Assembly (NCBI GenBank): GCA_039881045.1
Contig: JAYWVB010000064.1
Span: 1 to 64,000, forward strand
DNA length: 64,000 nucleotides
Reading direction: 5' to 3'
Source of the DNA: Chaetomium olivaceum
Lineage: Eukaryota; Ascomycota; Sordariomycetes; Sordariales; Chaetomiaceae
The translations under genes were made by a program, and so were the position numbers. Positions 36,352-47,539 of this stretch are shown piece by piece (within the stretch, counting starts at the first letter, position 1; each line of letters starts with the position of its first letter). The notes beneath the pieces were generated by a model. The model searched no databases. It had not been told where the DNA came from and saw only the letters and a list, made by a program, of their open reading frames with translations.

Positions 36352-39300
36352 ATGGCGGACCCTCTGTCGGTGACCGGCTTAGCTGCGGGCGTGGTGTCTT
36401 TAGGAATTCAGGTTTCGCAGGGCATCACGGCATATATTGACGCTCTCCAATGCCGCGATGATGACATCGCATCTGTCAGAAAGCGAAACGATTCTCTGCG
36501 AAAGATGCTCCGGGTTATCGAAACACCGCGCTCCCATCTCGAGGGTGACCACCAAGTTGCGACAACGGCCATACGGGAATGCCTCGATTCATGCAACACC
36601 GAACTGATTGCGCTAGACAATTTCGTGATCCACCTCACCACCTGCGACGAATCTACTACAGGATTTATTGACAAAGTCAAGAACAAAAGCAAAAGGCTAC
36701 TCTATCCGTTTAGTCGCGCGAAGCTCGAACAGTTGGAAACGAGACTTCGGGACGCAAATATGGCTCTTCAGCTGGCGTTGCAAATCCTGGGTGTGTAAGT
36801 AGACCCGTCGGTGTATACTCCGTTGACCGCCTACTTGCTCAATATATATATCTAATGACCCCATCAGGTCCGTATCACACTTGAGTACGAAAAGTTTGGT
36901 CACGCTGGAGGCCACTTCCCATACCCTCTCTACCAGTTTTCATAAGGTCCAATCTGAAGTGTCGGCCATCATCTTCCTCTCCAAAGCATGCACGGCTCTA
37001 TGTCCGGGTTTGAGGCTCGTTTTGACAAGGTGGAACATCTCCTTCAACAACTACTCGTTCAAGGACGAGATCAACGGAAGTCCACTTGAGGTGAGATGCC
37101 CGGTCCATCTGGCACTCCGGGTTTGATTCTCATTGCGCAAGTTACAGATTACACCTGAAGTGGCCACCGGACGTCTCCTCGCAAAGCCAGGGGCTCTAAA
37201 GGACATCTGCGACGCCACAGGAACCTTGACGAGCCCTCGTGGAGTTGGACCGAGCATCAACCACCATGCGACACGTTTTAGCCACGCTCTCACCACGTAT
37301 ACCGGAGGAAACCTCTCCTGCTTGTGCCGCCATCGCCGACGTCTCCGAACTAAAAATGTTGTTTTGGGCTCTTTGGTGCTCTCGTCCGAGGTGGCTACCG
37401 AACAGCATGTGCCCGGATGTCCAGCAACGCAAGTAATGATAGGCACGGACGGAAGCCAAAAGGTTGGCGTGACGTACACTGGACTCCGACGTCTACTCAA
37501 CGCAGCCGTTCAGCTGTCGTTCGAGATGTCGTGGGGGGGGGCGTGGAGTCTGAGCCCGAGCTTTACTTACTACCCTAGTGTCGATTCGAGGACTGCACCA
37601 GCCTTCAGAATATTGACCATGTTATCAGATATGTGGTCTCCGTTGGGGTTTGCGCGAAATGCAGCATGGGAGAAGGTTACCATATCGGCGATGTCTGCAA
37701 TCTCGAGGTTATTTCGAGCTAACAAGGCGTCTCCCCGGGCCGTTGATGAAAACAACCAATCGCTGATACACCATTTGGTTCACTATGTGAGTCCCCACCC
37801 ATCACCGTCTCGATCCTACCAGCCTCGGGGCCTAAATTTCCACTCCAGATATTACAGACGGAACGGAGGTCCAGATGGGTCTCGAGTCAAAGCAAATCCA
37901 CTGGTAGTCCGTTGCTTGCGATTCTCAAATGCCTGATTGACAATGGGGCTCCAGCAAGTCGTTATGACCTACGTGGCTGGTAAGTTCTCGGTGCCGGTCG
38001 AAACTGGCTGTTAGCTTGCTTCCGGCCCACATATTATCTCGCAGCACACCACTTGGAAAACTCGTCCTGAACGAAAGATGGAGTCATTTGGCCGAAGGAG
38101 TATTTGCCGACGCAGCGGAGCTCATTCTGCGGTCAAGTGCCGAGGTTAACCTTGCATATCTGCCAAAACCAGATACGCCAGAACCAGATATGCCAAATCC
38201 GGCTTTTGCCACATCTCGACAGCTGTTCGAACGCTCAGCATCGGGCAACACGGTAGTCATCCACTTACTTGCGTCTTCGACTCAACTCTCCGAAGGTTTG
38301 TGTTGTTCAAGTTAACGCCCCCCTTTGACGAAAGAAGAATGAAAGGCGCAGAAGAGGAAAACGAAAAAAAAAGAGAGTGGCTTGCTAACATGATATTTTT
38401 TATGTCTAGCCTATGGTTGTGGCCCACTAAGCTTCGCAATTCTTTCCAACAACCTAAAGCAAGTCGAACAACTCTTGCGGAACCATCCTGCCACTCTCGC
38501 CGAGCAAAATCTTTTCTTACACACGCCGCTGCACCTCGCCGCGGATAAACCATCGTGCTTGCAGCTTCTTGTTAAAGCCGCAAACCCTGGCCTCCTTAAC
38601 CAAACATATGCTTTTAATCTCGGAATGTCCGCATTGGAAGTCGCCGTGTCTCTCAGTGGGCCGCGCTGTCAAGAGGGAGTATCTGAACGCCTGTGCCACT
38701 GGCAACATTGCACATGTGACGATGCCGTCGTCATTCTTTTGGAAGCCGAATTCTGCGGTTCCTATTTCGTCACGCTTACCTCACATATTGCGCCGTGCCT
38801 CTCAACGATGCAGACTTCAATACATACGCGGCATGAGAAACCGGAGAGACCGGCTAAAACAGCTCGCCCTAGACAACCTTCCGGCAACCGAGCTAGAGCA
38901 ACTGGCTTGATGTCCAAAGCCGTGCTCGATTCTGCTGCACCGCGAGTCATCCAGCTATTGCAAGACCGGCGGCTCCAGGTCCCTGAAGCTCTTGCCCCGG
39001 TGAAGACTGGTGGCCATCAGTCTACCAAGCACTTCACTGGCCCGGGGATGCCCAGCTGTTCTTTGACGCAGGCTTCCGCGACACGGGGTCGTGGTGCGAC
39101 GCTGACGCCGCGGAGCTTGAATGTATGCCCTACCACCTTCGAAACTGTCTCTTAGAGTATCTGTGTTGGATGGTCACACACGGGGGCGCTTCGCTTGATC
39201 TCAAATATTCCGAGACAAAGAGACAAATATTTATGGCCAACTACACATTCTGGAAAATCGGCCTGCGGCTTGGGCAAGATTCTACTATTATCAACAGGAT

Positions 39301-40055
39301 CCGACTTGATACACGCGTCCGAGCTCTCGGGCTCCCCCGTCTCAGCGTACCCTCTCCCCACTACGATCCTGTATATTGGCTGCAAGAAGTCAATGAGAGA
39401 GTGCTGCCAGCTGAATGTAGCGACAACTGCAATTGTAAATGCTCCCCTGGGGGCTGCACTCCATTGATATCCCTGTTAAAAGGATGCCTATTTTAAGCAC
39501 TTTTTCAAGCCTCTGTCGGTAGACGGTGGGGTGGACAAAAGTTTTCACAGATGAGGGCTTTCTCTCTCGGGCGGCCGCGTTCTTGGCCGAATATCTCGAG
39601 CATTTCGGCGGAATTTTGAGGCCAAGCATCATACCGCGGCTTTGCGATATATGACCTTTACTGCACTCGGCATCCCCCATTCCTGCTGCGACCCTCACTC
39701 CACCAGGGCAAGGAATCAGGAGATGGTGGCAAAACGTGAAGAAGAAATGTTTATGAGCTGGAGCTCTTGGATGAGCTTCTCGAGAGTTTGAGGACGGATC
39801 ATGGCAATCCTTCAAGGCCCAACCTGGAGGTTGATGATGTCATCAGTTTCTGGAGATTCACCTGGGTGAGCCGAATGGGGGAGGTGCTGGATCACCTTCA
39901 CGGCAGTGATCTGACGGAGGATGAAAGACGAGGGCCGAAGAGATCGGCGTGGTCTGGGACGGCCCCAAATCTTCTATTAACGTGGACAATCCTTACCCCA
40001 GAACTACACCGAGCATTGGCTGTATGAGTTGGAGAAGATTGAAGCAGGGTGCTGA
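36352..40055 (+). pseudogene. HeLo-like-domain / ankyrin-repeat protein (NLR-like type), multiple frameshifts
   Basis: The N-terminus MADPLSVTGLAAGVVSLGIQ matches the fungal HeLo-like N-terminal domain found in STAND/incompatibility proteins. Exons visible: 36352-36794, 36868-~37085, ~37145-37786, 37849-37979, 38045-38295, 38410-40055. Ankyrin-like units follow, for example CTPLGKLVLNERW and HTPLHLAADKPSCLQLLV. The C-terminal region has conserved-looking segments: HWPGDAQLFFDAGFRDTGSW, LRYMTFTALGIPHSCC and NYTEHWLYELEKIEAGC at the end. Reading through needs a frame change near 36999, again before 37090, and near 38750, 38908, 38998, about 39510-39560, 39640, 39750, 39930 and 40005. At several of these one extra base (often G) restores the frame. 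No nucleotide-binding (NB-ARC/NACHT) domain is visible. Real decay or base losses cannot be separated here. Confidence 0.6.
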
Positions 40056-42150
40056 GAAGAGAGAAGTGGGAAACCAGGCAATGAACAATCAGTGATGGAT
40101 GCCATGATATTGGGCCCCGGGCCGAAGTGCAATTTGAAGTCTTCTTCAGTGTCTATTTAGCTGGTATCTCAAACGAAGGTATCTAACAGTTTTGAAAACA
40201 ACCCAATCCCCACCACCTGTCTACAATGCACCGGCCCACCTATGTCTCCGTCAACCAAACCCACAACACCCTTTTTGACCCTCTAGTCCCAAAACTGATT
40301 CCCTAAACTTGGCATGCCGAGATGTACCATGTTGCTCGCTTTGCCTATAGCGTCTAGTTATCGTACCTCCGTCGTGGATGCCTCAGTTGCGGCGGATGAC
40401 CGAGTCAAGGTCAACCGAAGTCGAGACAAGTGCTGACAGGTATCCATAACACCGGCGCGGGTCCTGGATGATGAAAATCCCCCGGCCGGGATCGGATTCC
40501 GCCGTCGGACAGGTCAGCGAGCCAAACCAAGCTAGCCGGGGAGCTCGGCGGTGCCACGAGTCACGATGCTTGCTCGGAAAGCTTCGACCGTTTCACTCCT
40601 CACATGTCGATCGGCATTCGCGTCTTGGCGTTGGTAGTCCATGATCGGCCCCTGCTCTTGACGAGCGGGAGCGTCCGCTGGATGATCCGGATGAAGGAGC
40701 GGGAAAGACTCCGCTTCAGAGGAATCGACCCAAACATGATATGTAGATTCCGGGTTGTTTGTTGCAGAGGACCGAAAAAACGAAATGGGGAAATAAAGAA
40801 GAAGCCCCCAAAAGATAAAAGTCTCAATCGACCAGCGATGTTTCTTGGCCTGCAGAAACCCAACAAACGAAACGAAAAAAGTAAGCAAACAAAAATGGCA
40901 GAGCCGGCTGAACCACGAGGTGCTTGTTGTGACGATCTACATCGCTTGCCCCAACCCAACCTGCTTGGGCGGGCGGGCAGCGGTATAATAAGAAGACGTG
41001 GCCCCCTCCCGGGCCATGAAGGGGGCCGCTGACGCCGTTTTACACGACCCGTTGGTTAGGAATGCAGAGGATGATGCGCTGTTTGCGGCCGTTAAACTCG
41101 GCCTGGAGGAGGGACGAGGGGGGAGGAGGCACCGAAAATAGGGCGCTGCCAGCGGCGTGGAGAGGCGTTGTTGGTGTTTCGTTTGTTTGCGTGACAGGCC
41201 GTGGGGGTTGTGATAGGACCGTGCCGCAGACGTGGAGTTGGGCGACGCTGAGGCTGGAACAGTTGGATCGGGACTCGCGGGGGATGAAACTATGCTCCCT
41301 CCAACCTACGGTACCCGATGTGCCCTAATTATTTGGCTTATCATCGGAATGTTGTCATTCCCCTAGTATGACAAGGCGGTGTTGACTTAGGTTCAAATAA
41401 CTCAGCTAACTCCCTCATTAGCCCAGCTCCAGTCTCCAAAATGCTGACAGGCTAATTAGGAAGGTATGGGGAATAACTGTTCATCTTAAGTCGCCAACGT
41501 TACACGCTCTCTGGCGCTTTGCTCACCGCTCAGTTAGGTGGCCGACCCGCTCGTTCAATGCTACCACGACCCGCCCAAGCAGGGGGACCAAGTTGGGTAA
41601 AAAGGGCATGGTTTTTGAGGAGTTTGTTTTCTCCAACAACCACATCTTTCAACTTTGAACCCTGCCCAGCAAAGTTCATGCGGCAAAAGACTTGGCAGAG
41701 GATGTGAGCGAACAATACCTAATTTACCCAAAAGGCTCCCGTTTAAGTGGACGTTGGCGAAGGCCCTTGTCACGGCGGGCCCGGGAACCACTCCAGAGTA
41801 ACATAGGTACGGAGTACGGATGAGTTACCGCCACCACCATTTGCCCGGGTCTCTGGGACTGTTACCCGAGACTGGACACGATTCCGCATGAGTGATGCTG
41901 CACAGCATGTGCTTCCACATTGGGACTGGTATATCTAACTCGGCCAACACCCAATCTAGGTAACTAATCTGTATCAAGCAACAACTCCGCTCAGAAAAGC
42001 CATCTCATTTTGCCCCCTGGTGCAGCTTGGACGCTGAATATCCGTATTAACTATTTAAAATGACTGGGTCCCCAGTTGCTTCTTGAGAGGCGGAGGTCCT
42101 TTCCACGTCATATTGTGTATACGAGAAGAGGCGCAAACACTCACACCACA
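40056..42150. other. Intergenic upstream of the kinase-like gene
   Basis: About 2.1 kb, no gene supported. It has an 8-bp GC hairpin (GGCCCCCT...AGGGGGCC, 41000-41027) close to a TATAATAAG (40984). Frames at 40604-41032 and 41062-41328 are unsupported. Confidence 0.45.
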
Positions 42151-43272
42151 ATGTCGTTCCCCGTACCACCAGGCGGTGCCAAGGGCGCCCTCAACTCTTC
42201 CACTCCTCTGCCGGTGGTCGTCGAAGAAATCACAGCCGCTTGGTTCAGCCAGATCCTCGGCCGCCACGTCACCACCGCGGAGTTGGTCGAGGCCATCCAC
42301 GGAACGGCAAGCAAGCTGCGCTACAAGCTCACCTACAAGGACGGCAGCGATGCCGCCACACTTCCCACGCACGTCTGCGTCAAGGGTGGCTTCAACCCGG
42401 CCATTATCAAGCTTCATCCCACGCTGAATGCCGTCTACCGCCGCGAGGCCGAGTTCTTCTACCACATTGCCCCTACCGTGTCGATGCGTCTGCCGCCCGC
42501 CTGGTACAGCGGCAGCGACACCGTCACGGGCCAGGGCATCGTCGTGTTCGACGACCTCAAGGCCAAGGGCTATAGCTTCGGCAATCCGCTCGAGGCCTGG
42601 CCCGTCGAGCGCGTGCGCGTTGGCGTCGAGGAGCTCGCCATGCTGCACGCGAAGACGTGGGGTGCGAAGGAGGCCGATTTCCCCTGGCTCAAGGAGGGCC
42701 TCTCTCTCCGGGAAGTCATCCTCTCCCTGATGGCCGAGGCCGCGTGGGCCGGGCGCTTCCTCGACGAAGCGGCCAAGCCGCCCGTGCAGGACGACTTGAT
42801 CGATCGTGAGCGGTGGATCCGCGCCTTCAAGACACTCTGGGCCACCACAAATCAGGACCACTTGGTTGTCGCGCACGGCGACACCCACATCGGCAACACT
42901 TTCATCACCCCCGCTGGAGATCCCGGCTTCCTCGACTGGCAGGGCCTGCACGCCAACTCATTCCTCCACGACCTGACCTACTTCGTCGTGGGTGCGCTGA
43001 CGGTCGAGGACCGGCGGGCGAGCGAGGTCGAGCTGCTTGAGCACTACCTGGTCAAGCTGCACGAGGCCGGTGGACCCAAGCTGGACAAGTCGGCCCTGTG
43101 GGACGACTACCGGAAGCACCACCTCCATGGCTTTGCCTGGGCGGTGGCCCCGCCGCTGATGCAGCCCAAGGATATTGTGGACATCATGACCGAGAGGCAC
43201 ATGGCGGCTATCGTTGACCACAAGAGCTTGGAGCTACTGGAGAGTCTCCCTGGATATGTCAAGGAAGCGTAA
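42151..43272 (+). CDS. APH/CHK-type kinase-like phosphotransferase
   Basis: Small-molecule kinase of the aminoglycoside/choline kinase fold, single exon, 373 residues. Visible: an N-lobe Lys in VCVKGGFN, the catalytic loop VAHGDTHIGNTF (HGD and downstream Asn), and the metal-binding Asp in LDWQGLH, equivalent to DFG. The sequence looks closest to the CHK kinase-like branch (ecdysteroid-kinase-like), which in fungi has no assigned substrate that I know of. The start is at 42151; the open frame extends to 42076 but the preceding context (CACCACA ATG) and family N-terminus favour 42151. No signal peptide. Intact. Confidence 0.82.
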   Translation: MSFPVPPGGAKGALNSSTPLPVVVEEITAAWFSQILGRHVTTAELVEAIHGTASKLRYKLTYKDGSDAATLPTHVCVKGGFNPAIIKLHPTLNAVYRREAEFFYHIAPTVSMRLPPAWYSGSDTVTGQGIVVFDDLKAKGYSFGNPLEAWPVERVRVGVEELAMLHAKTWGAKEADFPWLKEGLSLREVILSLMAEAAWAGRFLDEAAKPPVQDDLIDRERWIRAFKTLWATTNQDHLVVAHGDTHIGNTFITPAGDPGFLDWQGLHANSFLHDLTYFVVGALTVEDRRASEVELLEHYLVKLHEAGGPKLDKSALWDDYRKHHLHGFAWAVAPPLMQPKDIVDIMTERHMAAIVDHKSLELLESLPGYVKEA

Positions 43273-44151
43273 ACTTGGTGGCGACAGGGAAGTGGGAAAG
43301 GGGCGGAGGTGGTAAAGGAGCGGGCCCTAGCAATAGTGTATGCAGCTAAGGCGGTCACTTTCCACATGTTTTCCAGGCAGCCAATAAATGAAAGTAGTAT
43401 GTAACTGGTGGTTCTTGTGAGACATGCCCCGGCTGAGCCCGGCACTTCAAGCTGAGCCAGACTTTGAGAACCCAAAGCCCTGGGTCTCTCGGCTAACAAC
43501 CCCCATGCTCGGTTCCCCAATCCTACCTCATGAGAAAGAACAGCACCTGGCAAACTTGGACAATGCAACCCAGGCATCCAACACCCCGAGCTGACTGGTC
43601 GGCTTCGGCCCGCTCCTTGCAAGAATTCAACGGCGGCCCCGCTCCCCGGAGCCGCTGAAACTAGCCCTCTCCGCCTCTTTTGAACCCCTACGACTTCGTA
43701 GTCGTCGATTTATTCCCCAAAGGGGTCGACGTTCCTTCTTCGTGGGGTTGAGGTGGAAACGGTCAGGCGTGGGATGCCGATCGGCGAGAAATGTCGGCCT
43801 CATTTTACTTTCTTTTTCAATTCCTTCTGCAACGTTTCGGGTCGTCTCCGACTGCATGCCGGGGATCGAGTCTGGTCCAATGATACGTTACAAGGATGGG
43901 AAACCGTTGGCCCGCCCTGTCGGCAAACGGCTCTCAAGGGCGTACATGGTGAAAGTGGGAAAATTAACTGGTTTGCAGGGCAGCTGATTTTTCCTTTTTT
44001 TTCTGTGTAAGGGAGCTCGAGGAGAGATAAAGTGGTTGAAGAACACGGAGGGCCTTGTGTTCGTTGAGGTGGCAATGTTCCAAGTCCTTTTGTTTGCTGC
44101 TCCTTCTTGGTCGTTAGAAGTCAGTCGGTCAGAAGTCATCTTGTAGCAACA
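43273..44151. other. Intergenic
   Basis: About 880 bases, nothing recognised apart from a T-rich run (43985-44005) in the upstream leader of the next gene. Confidence 0.5.
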
Positions 44152-45593
44152 ATGTCTGTTCTTGCCGGTGCAGACTCAACCGCCATGGTCGGCATGATGC
44201 CACCACCGCCGGACGTGATACCCGACTTCTACCACACGACGTCGGTACAGATCAGCTTCATCGCTGTCTTCGGCGTAACGTTTACGCTAGCGACGATAGC
44301 ACTCATACTGCGTTTATACACTCGGGTCTTTGTGGTAAAATCTGTAGGATTTGATGAGCGTACGTTCCCCGGCTGGGTTTTGAAGACGCCGTTGACTTGG
44401 GGCTAACCTCAGTGCAGCTCTCCTCATCAGCGCCTGGGCGGTGACTCTGGCCTTCTTCATTGTCTCGGTGCAAGGTATGTTGCCATGACTCCGAAATCTT
44501 ACGACATCTACTTATAAGTTCCTTCCAGCTATGCCATCAGGGTTTGGTAGAAATATGTACGAAGTAACACAAATGCAGCTCATGGGATACCTTGAGGTAT
44601 GTAGTCTCTTATCGGTGCATGAGTGCTCTCAGAATCTTGATGGCTAACCCCTGATGGAACAGAAGCTCCTCGCGCTCGCGTTAACCTACATCTGGCCGCC
44701 AACCCTAACCAAACTCTCCATCCTCGTTCTCTACTGGCGCATCAGCCCAGACAGAGTCTTCCGGATATGCATCATTGCCACAGCCGTGGTGCTCATCGCT
44801 TATACGGCCACCTTCACCGGCCTGTTCTGCGGACCCTGCAACCCCCTCTTGGGTACCCCTGAAAGCGCCGTTTGCCTCAACAACATCGCCGTCTCGCAGG
44901 CCGTCCTGAACATTGTCACAGACGGCGTCATCATCATCCTCCCAATCCCCCCATCCACAACCTCAACATGGGCCTGAAGCAGCGTGTAACCGTCGGCCTC
45001 ATCCTGGGTCTCGGGTCAGCGTACGTAGAATAGCGGTCCTCCCCTACCCCCCCCTAAACGACCAACCTGAACGACCAACACTAACCCCCCCATCTAGCGC
45101 CTGCGTCGCCTCCATCGTGCGCGTCGCCTACGTCCGGGCCATGGTCGCCAACCCTGACTTCACCTTCACGCAGTGCTCGGCCGCCGTGTGGTCTCTGCTC
45201 GAAATGAACCTGGGCATCCTATGCAACGCGCTCGCGGCGCTCAAGCCCTTCGTGCGGCAGCACATGCCCAACCTCTTCTCATCCAACGGCTGGGGCAGCG
45301 GCGGCGCGGCCGGCGCCGGAAAGCCCAGCGGCGGGTCATCGACCTACCCTTCCAAGCGCAGCAGGAGCCGCGCGTGGGGGCATACCTACCAGTTGCATAG
45401 CGTTGGGACGGGGAAAGGGGAGGAGCGGAATGTAGCGCCGCGTGCGGGGGTCAAGGATGATATTGTGGTGAACCATCAGTTTACGGTCGAGTATGATAAC
45501 AAGACGCGGTCGAAGGGCCATACTATGACTACGGGGAGCGGGAGTACGGATAGTATACTGGCGCCGCAGTATCCGGCTCATCAACCGGTATGA
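44152..45593 (+). CDS. Rhodopsin-like (Pth11-related) integral membrane protein, one 1-nt loss
   Basis: Seven-helix fungal membrane protein of the rhodopsin-domain group seen in Pth11-like receptors; role unknown, possibly sensing. Exons 44152-44359, 44418-44474, 44529-44596, 44663-45020, 45098-45593. Hydrophobic helices include ISFIAVFGVTFTLATIALIL and VLNIVTDGVIIILPIP. Conserved features: LTKLSILVLYWRI and the helix-6/7 segment MGLKQRVTVGLILGLGS. At the C6 run 44947-44952 the frame is lost; one more C gives LPIPPIHNLNMGLKQ and makes the spliced length exactly 396 codons, which strongly supports a single missing base. The cytosolic tail is Gly/Ser-rich and then basic. There is no N-terminal CFEM domain. 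Confidence 0.8.
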
Positions 45594-46526
45594 GGTGAGG
45601 GGTTCGGATGGGTGGCGCGGGAGATGGAAGTTAGTGCACTTGGATAAGTGGATTTATGTCGCACACAGTAGACATGTAAATTCGGAAACCAAAAGGTTAC
45701 CTCTCCCGTAAATTCTCGGTAATACGTTCACGAGCCCTTTATTCTGGCGAGAGGTTTTGTGATTATCACGATGTACCAGTTGCCCAATGCTGAGAGTTCG
45801 ACTATAAAGTAAGCGCCAAGGATTGATGCTCTTGTGTAATACTCCATGGTTTATGATTTGGCCAGAAGACCCGAAGGATTCAGGAAGCTTCTTGTCACAC
45901 ACGCTCCCGATCCGCTTTTCTACCCACACGACTAAACACCACCATGCACGCTGACCACCCCTCCTCCGTTGGTGATGCCGTAACACGACCTGGCTAAGAC
46001 TAAAAGGCCTCAGTACCCGAGTCTTTAAACGGGCGGCTTTTGCCACGACTGCACTAACAAAGCCGTGCTCATCGGGGGCAGTAGGAAAAGGGTGAATGCA
46101 AGTATGGCTTGGCAACAAGAGGGCTAGATGTCTCGGCCAACTTGTTGAGTCTTCGGATGCTGGCAAAATCATTACGCGTCCCGTGGGTTCCAGTGTTTTC
46201 GGGATATTGCTGAGTTACTTGAAAAGGCGCTGGAATTCACAATAACTCTGGCGCTAACTACGATTACATGAATCTAACGTGGTATATCTCGACTTGGGTA
46301 CAGCATTTATATATGTCTTGTCTAACCAGTTCCCTTTGGCCTTCTCCTTCATTATTATACCTTCATCTTCTCCCCCGGGGGTTAGCAAAATGGTACGGAG
46401 TTTGGATATCATTATTATTATTCATTTTATTTCTATGTTTTTGTCCTAGTAGCTATGGCCAACTCACTGCACCCATTTGCAGGTTGACCACGCCGGGTAT
46501 CATTACTAACTACTTATAAGTCCTAT
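45594..46526. other. Convergent intergenic region
   Basis: About 930 AT-rich bases between a plus-strand and a minus-strand gene end. A minus-strand frame (45654-46172) has no motif. Nothing supported. Confidence 0.5.
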
Positions 46527-47539
46527 TTACAATGCTTCATTAGATTGGGGGCCAGGTATATACGAGTCTCCAGACCCGCCGGTCCCTGAATAACCTCTCA
46601 TGCTCTCGCAGTCGAGGTAGTTGTTCTCAATGAACGGCGTTGCCACCTGCACGCCGTAAATATCTGTCCACTCCGACTCGGCCTCAAAAGGGAGAGCGTG
46701 GGCTTTGACCCTGCCACGCACGGATACGGGCGCATACTCGCCGACTGACATGGTCGTGTTGAACAGTCGGATCATGTTGTCACATGTGGTAGCGTTGGCG
46801 AAGGTGGGTTGGTTCGTGATGTTCTTGAAAAGTTCCAGTGGGTAGGGGTTGAGGTTGGGGTCCGATACGCGTGCCATTTCTAGCTCGACAAATTCCGGGG
46901 ACTCCACACTGCTGCTCCTGAAATACGTGTTTCCGTTGGGCAGGCGTTTGTAGGCGTCGCATAACGGCTTGTACTTAGCCGGGGACACGATCGTTCCGTA
47001 TGCTCGTGATCCTTCTATGGCGATGTCGTTCGTGGCACTGATGAGCTGAGCTGGTGCCCAGCGGAAAGAGGAATAGCCGTCCCCCGAGAGATCTACAAAC
47101 GGAAACTCGAACCCAGCGCGCTGTAAATGGTCAATATAACCCCATGTGCAAGTTATCCAATCGAAATACGAACTGAGAAGTCCTCGAGAGTGATGCCGTA
47201 GGCCAGAAGCTGAACATCATGGTCATGTGCGGCCTGCACCATCACCGGGTACATCCCTTGGGGGAAGTCGGGGAGTAGGGCTCGGTAGGCCCGTTCCAGG
47301 ATGCCATACTGAGCCGGAATTAGACCCCGCGCCGTCTCCAACGGAATCGGAATGATAGCTAGCGTCGCGTTCAATACCCCCGTCGCGTTGTTCGGGAACT
47401 GTTCTGCTAGCGTGTTGTCCTGATCATGGGTGACACAGGCGCAGGGCGTCGCTGCTGACTCTCCATGGCCGAGGAAGGAGGAGAAGAGGACGAAGAGGAC
47501 GAGGGCCGAAACGTGGAGGAGCGAGGGTTGGAAAGCCAT
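46527..47539 (-). CDS. Secreted fungal protein, acetoacetate-decarboxylase-like fold (uncharacterised)
   Basis: Two exons on the minus strand: 47539-47174 and 47120-46527, phase 0; 319 residues. A clear signal peptide (MAFQPSLLHVSALVLFVLFS) precedes a CAC motif. Then come ATLAIIPIPLETARGLIP, a run typical of acetoacetate-decarboxylase-like beta-barrels, and DLSGDGYSSFRWAPAQLISA, conserved in a fungal secreted family (from memory). Several N-x-T/S sites suggest glycosylation. I do not see the Schiff-base lysine context of true decarboxylases, so enzymatic function is uncertain. The open frame extends to 47638 but the signal peptide decides the start. Function not assigned. Confidence 0.65.
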
